Origin: Chryseobacterium sp.
GTDB taxonomy: Bacteria > Bacteroidota > Bacteroidia > Flavobacteriales > Weeksellaceae
Assembly (NCBI RefSeq): GCF_029240215.1
Contig: NZ_JARBTK010000004.1
Coordinates: 62,001 to 126,000 of the forward strand
Direction: 5' to 3'
DNA length: 64,000 nucleotides
Shown piece by piece: positions 43,625-52,870 of the stretch; the stretch's first letter is position 1; each line of letters begins with the position of its first letter. Below the pieces are notes generated by a model. The model did not search any database, was not told the origin of the DNA, and worked only from the letters and a program-made list of their open reading frames with translations. Position numbers and translations under genes: made by a program.

Positions 43625-43632
43625 CAAATTTA
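43625..43632 (-). promoter_or_regulatory. NDH-2 promoter -7 element, start codon 6 bp downstream
   Basis: The reverse strand reads TAAATTTG, matching TAnnTTTG, and the ATG read from 43618 begins six bases later. This gives a leaderless or nearly leaderless transcript. Confidence 0.55.
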
Positions 43633-43666
43633 CTGATTTTATTTAGCATTTTCAGGAGCAAAAAGT

Positions 43667-43674
43667 TAGTTTTG
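43667..43674 (+). promoter_or_regulatory. GH25 gene promoter -7 element
   Basis: TAGTTTTG matches TAnnTTTG, nine bases ahead of the ATG at 43684. It is divergent from the NDH-2 promoter. Confidence 0.5.
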
Positions 43675-43683
43675 CAAAACTTT

Positions 43684-44547
43684 ATGACCAGAAAAAAGTA
43701 TACCAAAAAAACTGCCAAAAGCATCCATAAAAAAAGACGTAAGAATTATTTTTTACGCCGAAAAATTCTTTTGGGAATATTGATCATTGCCCTTATCGGA
43801 ACAGGCTTTTACCTCAAACAGTCAATAAGTTACTATTACGCATTATATTTTAATAAATTCAGTCATAAAAAGCTTCATAATAGTGAAAATGAAACTTTAA
43901 GAATACAGAAAATTCTTAGTAACAATCTTGATAAAACGTACGGTTTTGACATTTCACATTATCAGAATAAAGAAGATATCAGTTGGGACAGTTTAAGTAT
44001 CGGAAATAAGACCATTCCTTTGGAATTTGTTGTAATGCGAGCAACAATGGGAAACAGAAGCGCAGACAAACATTTTGACGAATTCTGGCAACAGGCACAG
44101 AAACATAAACTGATTCGTGGTGCTTATCATTTTTACAGAGCTGATGAAGATCCTGTCATTCAGGCAAATAATTTTCTGGAGAATGTAAAACTTGAAAGCG
44201 GTGATCTGCCACCCATTTTAGATATTGAAAAAATTCCGAGAAGAAAATCAAATAAAAAACTGATTGAAGATCTGAAAATCTGGTGCAAAATTGTAGAAGA
44301 AACTTACGGTGAAAAACCAATCATTTACACGTATTATCATTATTACAAAGACTTTCTGAAAGGCGAATTTGACGACTATCCGCTTTGGTTAGCAAATTAC
44401 AATGATGTTCCTACTCCTTCTCCTGATGATGACTGGGATTTCTGGCAGTTCAGCGAAAACGGAATTGTGTATGGCATCAACACCAAAGTTGATCTGGATA
44501 TTTACAATGGCGGAGTTTGGTCTTTGAAGAGTTTGACTTTGGATTGA
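43684..44547 (+). CDS. Glycoside hydrolase family 25 lysozyme-like protein
   Basis: I use ATG 43684, because the upstream TTG lies in the promoter region. The roughly 287-residue protein has a basic N-terminus and a single transmembrane anchor (ILLGILIIALIGTGFYL), then the GH25 domain. YGFDISHYQ is the first active-site strand, ILDIEKI carries the DxE catalytic acids, and PLWLANYND and WDFWQFSENG complete the fold. It should act on peptidoglycan in the periplasm. It is divergent from the NDH-2 gene. Confidence 0.92.
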   Translation: MTRKKYTKKTAKSIHKKRRKNYFLRRKILLGILIIALIGTGFYLKQSISYYYALYFNKFSHKKLHNSENETLRIQKILSNNLDKTYGFDISHYQNKEDISWDSLSIGNKTIPLEFVVMRATMGNRSADKHFDEFWQQAQKHKLIRGAYHFYRADEDPVIQANNFLENVKLESGDLPPILDIEKIPRRKSNKKLIEDLKIWCKIVEETYGEKPIIYTYYHYYKDFLKGEFDDYPLWLANYNDVPTPSPDDDWDFWQFSENGIVYGINTKVDLDIYNGGVWSLKSLTLD

Positions 44548-44581
44548 GTTTAGATAATTATTTTTTAAAAATTTAATATTC

Positions 44582-44614
44582 AACGCTGAAAGGGTTTAAA
44601 ACCCTTTCAGCGTT
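44582..44614. terminator. Strong palindrome between convergent genes
   Basis: AACGCTGAAAGGGTT and AACCCTTTCAGCGTT are a perfect 15-bp stem with a TAA loop. It lies between the GH25 gene and the convergent GNAT gene. It has no long T-run, so it may be an RNA-stability or termination element. Confidence 0.7.
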
Positions 44615-44645
44615 CTAAAGGATAACGTAAGCCAAATAAATAAAA

Positions 44646-45776
44646 CTACTTAAAAGGCTTTCTTTGAATCCATTCTATTGCCGGATTTAGTGAAGTAAAG
44701 ATTCTTTCTATAAATTGATTAATCAGGAGATTGCTATGTTTTATCAATCCGAATATTTCAACAGGTTTTGCTCCAATCGTAGACTTTATTTCTAAAGCAG
44801 TTCTTCCGAAAATAATTCGACTGAATTTCTCATTAATTCCAAACTCTACCATATCTAAAAGCATATTAAGATAGATTTGTTTTTCTTTTTGAAGTTCTTT
44901 GTCGTAGCCAAGAAAATAGGTATCAATATCTTTATTGTTGAGAACTAAAGTATAAAAACCGATCAGTTTTTCATCCAAATAATATCCGAAAACTCTGAAA
45001 TTTTCTTTTAAAGACTTTTTCATACTTTCAAAATGATTTTCTGTGAGGAAAAATGTGTTAAAGGTTGCATTTTCAGCAACATTCTGATACAGAATATTCA
45101 TTTCTTTCTGATGTTTTTTAATTTCATCAAAATGCATTTCAGATTTTAAAATTCCGTCTCTTTTTTTCTTGGCAGATTTGGCTCTGGTTCTGTATTTAGT
45201 TGAAAAAGCGTTGAGATAATCTTCAAAAGTCAACCAATTTTCCTTTACCCTTAAAATCATATTCGGCTGAACGGAAAATCTGAAAAAAGAACGATGATTT
45301 TTACCCTGAAAATATTTGATAAAACTCGCCTGATAATCTTTGTAAATAATGAGTGACGTTTTTCCTTCCTGCTTCTGCATTTCCCGAACAGCTTCATCCA
45401 AAAGCGGAATTACCTGATCAATAGTAATTTTTGACGCATCAAAGTAAAACCCGTTTTGTCCGGTGAGCATATTGTTGCCCAGAATCATCACATTTTTACT
45501 GAACTTTTTAGCAATAAAATTTTTTACGTCACACAAAACTTCATCTCTCTGAAAAGTTTTATGTTGGATAAAATTTAAATATTGAAACAAAGCACCGCCA
45601 ATCAATTCATCGGCTGAGAAAAATCCCACATAAAAGCACTCCATGTTTTTGGGACATGAAGTTTCTAAAGTCTCAAAGTATTCTTTAGACAACATAATAT
45701 TATGCTGCCCGATTACATCGTTCCAGTCATTGGGAATTTCTGACGAAAATTTGTATTTTTTAAAAGTATAAGACAT
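44646..45776 (-). CDS. GNAT-fold acyltransferase, FemABX-like
   Basis: The 376-residue protein has two halves that look like GNAT domains. The second has the core FGYYLDEKLIGFYTLVLNNKDIDTYF. The motif arrangement (long linker, then YNVL-like and LNMLLDMVEFG helices) resembles peptidogalycan biosynthesis or FemABX transferases. Its substrate is not evident, and transfer of an amino-acid or acyl group to a cell-envelope precursor is possible. It is not part of an obvious operon. The length fits double-GNAT proteins. Confidence 0.65.
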   Translation of the reverse strand: MSYTFKKYKFSSEIPNDWNDVIGQHNIMLSKEYFETLETSCPKNMECFYVGFFSADELIGGALFQYLNFIQHKTFQRDEVLCDVKNFIAKKFSKNVMILGNNMLTGQNGFYFDASKITIDQVIPLLDEAVREMQKQEGKTSLIIYKDYQASFIKYFQGKNHRSFFRFSVQPNMILRVKENWLTFEDYLNAFSTKYRTRAKSAKKKRDGILKSEMHFDEIKKHQKEMNILYQNVAENATFNTFFLTENHFESMKKSLKENFRVFGYYLDEKLIGFYTLVLNNKDIDTYFLGYDKELQKEKQIYLNMLLDMVEFGINEKFSRIIFGRTALEIKSTIGAKPVEIFGLIKHSNLLINQFIERIFTSLNPAIEWIQRKPFK

Positions 45777-45798
45777 AAAAAAGGCTACAAATGTAGCC
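45777..45798 (-). terminator. Terminator of the DUF1761 gene
   Basis: GGCTACA and TGTAGCC arms with an A-run on the left on the plus strand, so leftward transcription from the DUF1761 gene ends here, just before the GNAT start. Confidence 0.75.
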
Positions 45799-45820
45799 TA
45801 TATTTTAAATGGTTTAAATT

Positions 45821-46339
45821 TTATTTTGGAGTCACGAGATTAAATCCGTCAATAGCGTACCAACCGCAGATTATTCCTCCCATTAAGGTAATCGTAATCG
45901 TCCAATATCCTGTATTGATAAAAATATATTTCCAGGATTTTCTTTCAAACATTGCATTAATTGCTATAAGAGGAAACACAAAGAAAACTCCTGTCATGAA
46001 AGAATGCAAAGCACCATGACCAAAAGACCTGAAAGCAGTTCCGTAATCATGCATAAATGCAGCAAATGAGGGTTTTGCCAAATCAGGATCTCCTCCCACC
46101 ATTCCCAAAGCGCCAAATTGATGGATGGTCACCATCTGCAGAAAAAAGCCAATCATTATTGATAAAATAATAGAAACAATAAATACCATTCCCATGCTTG
46201 TATCTTTCATTTTCTCTTCTGTCAATCCGGATTCCTTCATCCATATTTTTCCGAAAACCTTTGGATTATACCAAATAAATCCCATCAACAAAGGCACTAA
46301 TGCAGCAAATAATATTGCTAAAAAGTTAATTTGCATCAT
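45821..46339 (-). CDS. DUF1761 family membrane protein
   Basis: The 172-residue protein has the DUF1761 plan of four hydrophobic helices. FLAILFAALVPLLMGFIWYNPKVFG is the first and contains the conserved WYNPK. HDYGTAFRSFGHGALHSFMTGVFF is the third, and GYWTITITLMGGIICGWYAI the last. The function is not known. It belongs in the inner membrane. A TAGATTTG promoter lies 26 bp upstream. Confidence 0.85.
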   Translation of the reverse strand: MMQINFLAILFAALVPLLMGFIWYNPKVFGKIWMKESGLTEEKMKDTSMGMVFIVSIILSIMIGFFLQMVTIHQFGALGMVGGDPDLAKPSFAAFMHDYGTAFRSFGHGALHSFMTGVFFVFPLIAINAMFERKSWKYIFINTGYWTITITLMGGIICGWYAIDGFNLVTPK

Positions 46340-46364
46340 AATTTTAAGTTTTTGTTTATGTTTC

Positions 46365-46372
46365 CAAATCTA
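46365..46372 (-). promoter_or_regulatory. DUF1761 gene promoter -7 element
   Basis: The reverse strand reads TAGATTTG, matching TAnnTTTG, 26 bp before the start. Confidence 0.5.
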
Positions 46373-46425
46373 CATTAAAAAAGTTTACAAAAATATATTT
46401 ATCTATTAAAAGCTTTAATATTTCG

Positions 46426-46433
46426 TATTTTTG
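46426..46433 (+). promoter_or_regulatory. ABC-F gene promoter -7 element
   Basis: TATTTTTG matches TAnnTTTG. It covers the TTG taken as start in the ORF track, which supports the ATG at 46455. Confidence 0.6.
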
Positions 46434-46454
46434 CACCACAAAATTTGGATATCA

Positions 46455-48353
46455 ATGAATTACGTTGCGGCAGAGAATCTTACAAAGTCTTACGGGATTA
46501 AAACTCTTTTTAAAAATATTTCTTTCAACATCAATGAAGGTGACAAAATTGCCATTGTTGCCAAAAACGGAAGCGGAAAATCTACTTTGCTGAAAATTTT
46601 AATGGGAAAAGAAATCGCAGACAGTGGCTCTGTAATCATTAATAAAGACATTCAGGTGGTTTTGTTTGATCAGGAAATTGATTTTGAATCTGATCTGACG
46701 ATTGAAGAATTTATGATGACTTTAGATTCTGCTCCAATTTTGGCTTTAAAAAAATATCATCACGCATTGCTATCGGGAAATCCAGATGAAATGGAAATTG
46801 CATTAGCTGAAATGGAGATTCATAAAGCCTGGGATCTTGAAAATGAAATGAGCCAGATTCTTTCTCAGCTTAAAATCACAGACTTGACCGCCAAAATGGG
46901 AATGCTTTCCGGTGGACAAATAAAACGTGTTGCATTAGCCAAACTTTTAACAGAAACTAGAGCCGAACATCGTCACACCCTCCTGATCATGGATGAGCCG
47001 ACCAACCACCTTGATGTGGAAATGGTTGAATGGCTTGAAAGCTACTTAAATAAAGCAAAAATCACTTTGCTTCTTGTAACACACGACCGTTATTTTCTTG
47101 ATGCAGTTTGCGGAATTATCTGGGAAATGGAAGATCAGAATCTGTATTTCCACAATGGCTCTTATGCAACTTATCTGGAGAATAAAATGATTCGCGAGGA
47201 TAATATGAACTCTACCATCGACAAAGCACAAAATCTTTACAGAAAAGAGTTGGAGTGGATGCGAAGACAACCTAAAGCGAGAACCACAAAATCCAAATCC
47301 AGACAAGACGATTTTTACGAAACTGAAAAAGTAGCAAAAACCGATACCCGTAAAGAATCTTTGGAACTCGATTTTGAAATGAAGAGATTAGGTAACAAAA
47401 TTCTTGAACTTAAAGATATTTCTAAAAGTTATGGTGATAAATTGTTGCTGAAAGATTTCAGTTACTCGTTTCAACGTGGTGAAAAAGTAGGAATTGTAGG
47501 AAAAAATGGTGCCGGAAAATCTACTTTATTAAATATCATCCAAGGTTTTGAACCTAAAGATTCCGGAGAGATCGAAACGGGAGAAACCATCAAATTCGGA
47601 TATTTTTCTCAGAAAGGTTTAAAATATAAAGAAGACGAAAGAGTAATTGATTTCATCAAAGATATTTCTGAAAACTTTCCTTTAGCTAATGGAAAAACCA
47701 TTTCTGCATCACAATTTTTGAGACTATTCTTGTTTGATGATCAAACGCAATATTCTCCGATTTCTAAACTTTCGGGTGGAGAAAAAAGAAGACTGCATTT
47801 GATGTATATTTTATATCAGAATCCAAACTTTTTGATTTTTGATGAGCCTACAAACGATCTTGATCTTCCAACTTTGACGGTTTTGGAAAATTTCCTGTTA
47901 AACTTTCAGGGAAGTCTGATTATCGTTTCCCACGACAGATATTTTATGGACAGAATTGTTGATCATATTTTGGCATTTGAAGGTGAAGGAAAAATCAAAG
48001 ATTTTATCGGAAACTTCTCAGAATACAGAGAAAATAAAAAGTTGGAAGATGGAAGTCAGAAGAATGAAGAGAAAAAAGGCAAACCTGCAGTTGAAAAAGC
48101 GATTGAAACACCTGTAGTAGCAACCGTTTCAAAACCACAAGCTCCGAAAAAGAAACTCTCTTTCAAAGAACAACGCGAGTTGGAAACAATTGAAAAAGAA
48201 ATTCCTGAGTTTGAAGAAAAAAGAGCCAAAATTCTTGATCAGCTAAACAACGAAACAGAATACGAGAAAATCGCAAAACTTTCTGCAGAACTGGAAAGTC
48301 TATCTGAAAAACTCGAAAATCACGAAATGAGATGGCTTGAACTTCAAGATTAA
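46455..48353 (+). CDS. ABC-F family ATPase (Uup-like)
   Basis: I choose ATG 46455 because the ORF-track TTG is inside the promoter. The roughly 632-residue protein has two ABC cassettes without membrane domains: Walker A NGSGKSTLLK and NGAGKSTLLN, signatures LSGGQIKRVALAK and LSGGEKRRLHLMY, and Walker B LLIMDEPTNHLD and FLIFDEPTNDLD. A linker of about 80 residues joins them, and a C-terminal coiled coil (QRELETIEKEIPEFEEKRA) follows, as in Uup. ABC-F proteins act on ribosomes or in DNA repair. A perfect terminator follows. Confidence 0.95.
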   Translation: MNYVAAENLTKSYGIKTLFKNISFNINEGDKIAIVAKNGSGKSTLLKILMGKEIADSGSVIINKDIQVVLFDQEIDFESDLTIEEFMMTLDSAPILALKKYHHALLSGNPDEMEIALAEMEIHKAWDLENEMSQILSQLKITDLTAKMGMLSGGQIKRVALAKLLTETRAEHRHTLLIMDEPTNHLDVEMVEWLESYLNKAKITLLLVTHDRYFLDAVCGIIWEMEDQNLYFHNGSYATYLENKMIREDNMNSTIDKAQNLYRKELEWMRRQPKARTTKSKSRQDDFYETEKVAKTDTRKESLELDFEMKRLGNKILELKDISKSYGDKLLLKDFSYSFQRGEKVGIVGKNGAGKSTLLNIIQGFEPKDSGEIETGETIKFGYFSQKGLKYKEDERVIDFIKDISENFPLANGKTISASQFLRLFLFDDQTQYSPISKLSGGEKRRLHLMYILYQNPNFLIFDEPTNDLDLPTLTVLENFLLNFQGSLIIVSHDRYFMDRIVDHILAFEGEGKIKDFIGNFSEYRENKKLEDGSQKNEEKKGKPAVEKAIETPVVATVSKPQAPKKKLSFKEQRELETIEKEIPEFEEKRAKILDQLNNETEYEKIAKLSAELESLSEKLENHEMRWLELQD

Positions 48354-48368
48354 AAGATTTAAATACTA

Positions 48369-48408
48369 AAAAAGAGCTGTTCAATAATTTGAGCAGCTCT
48401 TTTTTTAT
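48369..48408. terminator. Terminator after the ABC-F gene
   Basis: AGAGCTG and CAGCTCT arms with an inner TCAA/TTGA pairing, flanked by A and T runs. Confidence 0.85.
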
Positions 48409-48422
48409 GATGATATGAAGGA

Positions 48423-48581
48423 TTATTTATTTTTAATCATTGTAGAAATACTGTACAAGAGAAAAGCAGTTCCCAGAATAAGAAAACCGTATTTCAAATA
48501 CATATTGTCATTCACCAAAGTCAAACCGATTCCTACAAACAAAAGACCGATCACTGTAAAACTTGAGCTTCTTTTTTTCAT
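48423..48581 (-). CDS. Small two-helix membrane protein, 52 residues
   Basis: This gene is too short for the ORF track. On the reverse strand it reads MKKRSSSFTVIGLLFVGIGL and ends FLLYSISTMIKNK. It has a basic N-terminus, two hydrophobic helices and a charged tail, the profile of a real small inner-membrane protein. It lies 8 bp before the Gfo/Idh/MocA stop codon, in the same direction and downstream of that gene, so it may be translated from the same mRNA. The function is unknown. Confidence 0.55.
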   Translation of the reverse strand: MKKRSSSFTVIGLLFVGIGLTLVNDNMYLKYGFLILGTAFLLYSISTMIKNK

Positions 48582-48589
48582 ATTTAATT

Positions 48590-49648
48590 TTAATTTAACT
48601 CAATAACTTTACCTTTCTTAGAACTTTCCAGTGCAGCTTCAATAATTTTCATATTCTGAACAACTTCATTTCCTAAAGACGGCAAAGCGTATCCAAAAAC
48701 GATATGTTCATAGATCTGCTGATAATAATTCATGTAATTTCCGGATTCGCTTGAAGTTAAAATTCTTTCAGATTCAGAATTTTCATTTGAATAATTTAAA
48801 ATTCCGTCAGATTCTTTTAAAGGTTTCATCCAGTCTTTTCCGTAAGTTGGAATTGCTCCGGCAGCCAATTCATTTTCCTGATCATCAGTTCTTTCCTGCA
48901 AAAAGCTTCCTTTATCTCCGAAAATTTTATAAGCATAATGATCCTCTTTGGTAAAAACTGAAGATTTCAATCTTACTCTTAAATCATTTTTATAATAAAG
49001 CAAAATTTCAAAATAATCATTGGCAAACTCTTCTCCTTTCATCGAAAATATGTCTGCAAAAAGTTTTTCAGGAAAACCAAAAAGCTGAGTTGCCTGATCA
49101 ATCAAATGAGAACCTAAATCATGAACTGATCCTGAACCATCTAATTCGGGATTTTCTTTATGCTCTTTTGCACTTGGTTCAGTTCTGAATCTATCAAATC
49201 GGATCTCAACTTCCTTGATATTTCCAAGTTTTCCTTCTGAAATAATTTTCTGTACCTGGAGATAATCACGATCAAATCTTCTATTTTGGTAAACACTTAG
49301 AAACAGATTTTTACTTTCTGCCAATCTTACCAATTCTTCAGCTTCTGTGACGTTTACCGTAAATGGTTTTTCTACGATCACGTTTTTCCCGGCTTCCAAA
49401 GCCATTTTTGCATATTCAAAATGGGTCTGAACCGGCGTATTGACAACCACAACTTCTATATCAGCATTCTGTAGCATTTCTTCTACTGAATGGTAAATTG
49501 TTGCATCGTGATATTTTTCTTTTGATTCTTCTTTCGTTCTTTCTACAATCGCCGACATAAAAAATCCGGGATGTTCTTTTAAAAATGGAGCGTGAAAAAT
49601 TTTTCCGCTCATTCCAAAGGCGCAAAGACCCACTTTTATCAATTGCAT
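48590..49648 (-). CDS. Gfo/Idh/MocA family oxidoreductase
   Basis: I use ATG 49648 (MQLIKVGLCAFGMSG), because the ORF-track TTG overlaps a promoter element. The roughly 352-residue protein has an NAD(P)-binding Rossmann N-domain (VGLCAFGMSGKIFHAPF), then the conserved EKPFTVNVTEAEELV and the C-terminal Gfo_Idh_MocA_C domain with GSVHDLGSHLIDQATQLFG. It should oxidise or reduce a sugar or cyclitol. The substrate is not evident from the neighbourhood. It is divergent from the TonB receptor gene. Confidence 0.93.
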   Translation of the reverse strand: MQLIKVGLCAFGMSGKIFHAPFLKEHPGFFMSAIVERTKEESKEKYHDATIYHSVEEMLQNADIEVVVVNTPVQTHFEYAKMALEAGKNVIVEKPFTVNVTEAEELVRLAESKNLFLSVYQNRRFDRDYLQVQKIISEGKLGNIKEVEIRFDRFRTEPSAKEHKENPELDGSGSVHDLGSHLIDQATQLFGFPEKLFADIFSMKGEEFANDYFEILLYYKNDLRVRLKSSVFTKEDHYAYKIFGDKGSFLQERTDDQENELAAGAIPTYGKDWMKPLKESDGILNYSNENSESERILTSSESGNYMNYYQQIYEHIVFGYALPSLGNEVVQNMKIIEAALESSKKGKVIELN

Positions 49649-49663
49649 ACATTTAATTTTCAA

Positions 49664-49671
49664 CAAATATA
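49664..49671 (-). promoter_or_regulatory. Gfo/Idh/MocA gene promoter -7 element
   Basis: The reverse strand reads TATATTTG, matching TAnnTTTG, 16 bp before ATG 49648. Confidence 0.55.
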
Positions 49672-49791
49672 TTTATAAAAAACTCTTCTATGAAAAACAT
49701 AGAGTGAATATCTATAATCTATTATGTTTGAATATGACAAAAATCACAATAATTATTTTTATTAATTCTAAATAACACAAAACTTAATACT

Positions 49792-49799
49792 TACTTTTG
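49792..49799 (+). promoter_or_regulatory. TonB receptor promoter -7 element
   Basis: TACTTTTG matches TAnnTTTG, 34 bp ahead of the start codon. No clear Fur-type box was recognised near it. Confidence 0.5.
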
Positions 49800-49833
49800 C
49801 GACATTATTTAAATCCATTCCAAATAAAGTAAA

Positions 49834-52113
49834 ATGAAGAGAAATTTTATCTCACTGAGTTTTTTAGCTATTACAGTATCTGTAAGTGCTCAAATGAGAA
49901 ACAATTCTGAATCTGATACTATCAGAATCCAAAGCATTGAAGATGTAAATCTTCATAAAACAGGAAATCCAAATACAGCAAAACCGGCAACGACAAAATC
50001 AAATCTTACGGTAATGGAAAATCCCCAGGCGATTTCTATAGTTACCCATGAGATTATCGAACAACAGCAGGCAAAACAACTGAGTGATGTTCTTCAAAAT
50101 GTAAACGGAGTTTACCTTACTTCCGCAAGAGGTGGTTCTCAAGACAGTTTCGGAGGTCGTGGTTTTATTTTCGGAAACGATAATATTTATAAAAACGGAG
50201 CGAGAGTGAATAGCGGCGTTTTTCCTGAAGTGAGCGGACTTGAAAGAGTGGAAGTTTTAAAAGGAGCCACCGCAATGCTTTACGGAAATGCAGCAGCCGG
50301 AGGAATTATTAATTTAGTTACAAAAAAGCCAAAGTTTAATTTTGGAGGAAGTGTAGGAATGAACGCAGGAAGCTGGAATTCTTACAAGCCAATGGTTGAT
50401 ATTTATGGTCCGATTTCTAAAAATGTAGCTTTCAGAATGAATGGAACTTACGAGTATGCAGAGAGTTTCAGAGATGTGGTAAAATCTGAAAAGTATTATT
50501 TTAATCCTTCTTTCTTGTTTAATTTAAGCGAAAAGTCTCAACTAATTGTAGAAGCTGATTATCTTAAAAATGATCTTACTCCTGATTTCGGGATTGGGTC
50601 AATTACCAACAAAGATCAAAGCTATTCGCTTATTGACTGGTTACCTAGAAATACTTTTTTTGGAACCGACTGGCAATATCAAAATGTTCAGCAAGCTTCA
50701 ACAAACGTAACATTTAATCATCAAATTAATGACAAATGGGCGTTGAATGCCTCTACATCATATCAAAATTATACTAAAGATTATTTCTCAACGGAACGTA
50801 TACAATGGGCATATGCATCTCCTACTGCGACACGATTATCTTGGACCACACCACTAAACAAAACTTATAACGAACAAAATTATGGTTCTGTACAGGTAAA
50901 TGTAAATGGAGAATTCAATACAGGAAAAATCAATCATAAAGTATTAATTGGCACAGATGCAGATTATGGTCAGTCTGACGCAAATGCTTATAATTTGATA
51001 CAAGCTCCTACAAACATATTGTATTTGGATGACCCAAGTTCTTGGGATAATGGAAGCTTGGCAATGCCTGACTCTAATTTAAATACTAAGACAAGAACAA
51101 GGACAAGAAGAATTGGTGTTTACGCTCAGGATTTTGTTAGTTTAACAAAAGAATTTAAAGTAATCGCAGGTCTTCGTTGGTCATATCTTGAAAATATGCC
51201 GAGCTTAACAACCCGTTTTACGGCAAACGAAAAATTTGAAGTGGCAAATTCGGCAACTTCAGATAACGCTTTTTCACCAAAAGTAGGTTTTGTATATATG
51301 CCAAATGATAATTTCTCAGCATTTGCAACATATACCAATTCATTCGCAACAAATGCAGGTTATATGTCTGATATGATAACCAATCTGAATACTACCGGAA
51401 CAATTTCACAAGTTAGAGACAGAGTAAATGCCTTACCTAAACAAGGAATAAAACCTACCACAGTAGATCAATATGAAATAGGTGCTAAGAAAAATATTTG
51501 GAATAACGCTTTAGCAGTTAACGTTACGCTTTACCAAATTTTATATCATAACTTTTATCAGAATTTTTTCTATGTTGACAATGTAGGTTCTGTACAAACA
51601 CCAGATACAAATTTAAAAGAATTTGCAGGAAAAATGAGAAGCCGTGGTGTAGAATTGGATATTACCGGAAATCCTACAGAAAACCTTTCTATCATCGGAG
51701 GTTTTTCATATAACAACTCAGTCTATTTAGATACTCCTGAAAAAGGATATGTAGAAAAGCAGAGACTTGTAAGAACACCTGCAACGACAGCCAATGCATC
51801 AGTATTTTACAAATTCACAAACTATGTTCCGGGATTAAAAGCAGGAATAGGAGTTTATTATATCGGAGACAGAATTGCAGGTTGGAATGATTCAAAATCT
51901 ACAAATATTACCAGAAAAGATGTGAGCAGAAGTTTTGAACTAAAAGATTACACAACAGTTTCATTATCTTTAGGATACGAATGGAAAAAAATCTCTCTAC
52001 AAGGAAGAGTGGGTAACTTGTTTGATGTTGTAAACTACAACGTTCACGAAAATTACTCTGTAAACCCTATTACACCAAGAAATTACTATTTTACATTGAC
52101 ATACAGACTTTAA
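49834..52113 (+). CDS. TonB-dependent siderophore receptor
   Basis: The 759-residue protein has a signal peptide (KRNFISLSFLAITVSVSAQ), a plug domain starting with LTVMENPQAISIVTHEIIEQQQ and containing DSFGGRGFIFGNDNIYKNG, and a 22-strand barrel that ends in NYYFTLTYRL. The siderophore-receptor marker PQAISIVT and the GxxRxE-type plug motifs place it in the iron-chelate group. It lies in the outer membrane. It is transcribed with a PepSY protein, which supports a role in iron uptake. Confidence 0.95.
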   Translation: MKRNFISLSFLAITVSVSAQMRNNSESDTIRIQSIEDVNLHKTGNPNTAKPATTKSNLTVMENPQAISIVTHEIIEQQQAKQLSDVLQNVNGVYLTSARGGSQDSFGGRGFIFGNDNIYKNGARVNSGVFPEVSGLERVEVLKGATAMLYGNAAAGGIINLVTKKPKFNFGGSVGMNAGSWNSYKPMVDIYGPISKNVAFRMNGTYEYAESFRDVVKSEKYYFNPSFLFNLSEKSQLIVEADYLKNDLTPDFGIGSITNKDQSYSLIDWLPRNTFFGTDWQYQNVQQASTNVTFNHQINDKWALNASTSYQNYTKDYFSTERIQWAYASPTATRLSWTTPLNKTYNEQNYGSVQVNVNGEFNTGKINHKVLIGTDADYGQSDANAYNLIQAPTNILYLDDPSSWDNGSLAMPDSNLNTKTRTRTRRIGVYAQDFVSLTKEFKVIAGLRWSYLENMPSLTTRFTANEKFEVANSATSDNAFSPKVGFVYMPNDNFSAFATYTNSFATNAGYMSDMITNLNTTGTISQVRDRVNALPKQGIKPTTVDQYEIGAKKNIWNNALAVNVTLYQILYHNFYQNFFYVDNVGSVQTPDTNLKEFAGKMRSRGVELDITGNPTENLSIIGGFSYNNSVYLDTPEKGYVEKQRLVRTPATTANASVFYKFTNYVPGLKAGIGVYYIGDRIAGWNDSKSTNITRKDVSRSFELKDYTTVSLSLGYEWKKISLQGRVGNLFDVVNYNVHENYSVNPITPRNYYFTLTYRL

Positions 52114-52203
52114 AATTTTATAACATTAATAATTTCTCAATTCAAAGTGGAAGTTGCAATTTTGCAGTTTCCACTTTTGAAATTTTAAACGAAAAAATAA
52201 TAT

Positions 52204-52719
52204 ATGGATAAGATCAAGGACACAAGAAGTTTTATGAGAGTTACACACCGTTATTTAGGCTTTTTTCTTGCCGGAATTATGGCGATTTATGCTATAAGTG
52301 GTGTTTTGCTAATTTACAGAGACACTGACTTCTTGAAAAAAGAAAATAAGATTGATAAAAAAATCGCAATAAACCTTTCAGAGAAAGAACTTGGAAAAGA
52401 GCTGAAAATAAAAAATTTCGAAGTTGAAAAAAAAGAAGGTGATGTTTTAAAATTCAAACAGGGAACTTACAATACATCAACAGGACAGGCAAAGTACACT
52501 AAAAAAGAGCTTCCTTTTGTGTTGGATAAAATGACGAAGCTTCACAAGTCACAGTCAAAAGATACTTTATCACCTCTTAATGCATTCTTCGGTGTATCCC
52601 TATTTTTCTTTGTGATCTCAAGTTTCTGGATGTTTAATCCTAAGACGAAAGCTTTTAAAAGAGGAATAAAATTTGCAATTGCGGGATTGGTAATTTCAGT
52701 CGTACTATTATTCATTTAA
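52204..52719 (+). CDS. PepSY-associated transmembrane protein
   Basis: The 171-residue protein has the pattern THRYLGFFLAGIMAIYAISGVLLIY at the start, a periplasmic loop with a PepSY-like segment (KFKQGTYNTSTGQAKYTK) and a second hydrophobic pair at the end. Such proteins often follow siderophore receptors and are linked to reductive release of iron from siderophores. It starts 90 bp after the receptor. Confidence 0.85.
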   Translation: MDKIKDTRSFMRVTHRYLGFFLAGIMAIYAISGVLLIYRDTDFLKKENKIDKKIAINLSEKELGKELKIKNFEVEKKEGDVLKFKQGTYNTSTGQAKYTKKELPFVLDKMTKLHKSQSKDTLSPLNAFFGVSLFFFVISSFWMFNPKTKAFKRGIKFAIAGLVISVVLLFI

Positions 52720-52870
52720 TTGTAATATCTGTAATAATTTTAGCCTAAACTGAGTATTGTGATATTTATCAAGTATTCATAAAATTGATTTGAAATATAT
52801 TTAGTGGCACATTTATTGAATTTACTGCATTATCAAAATAATGAACATTAAATATTAAAATTATAAACTT

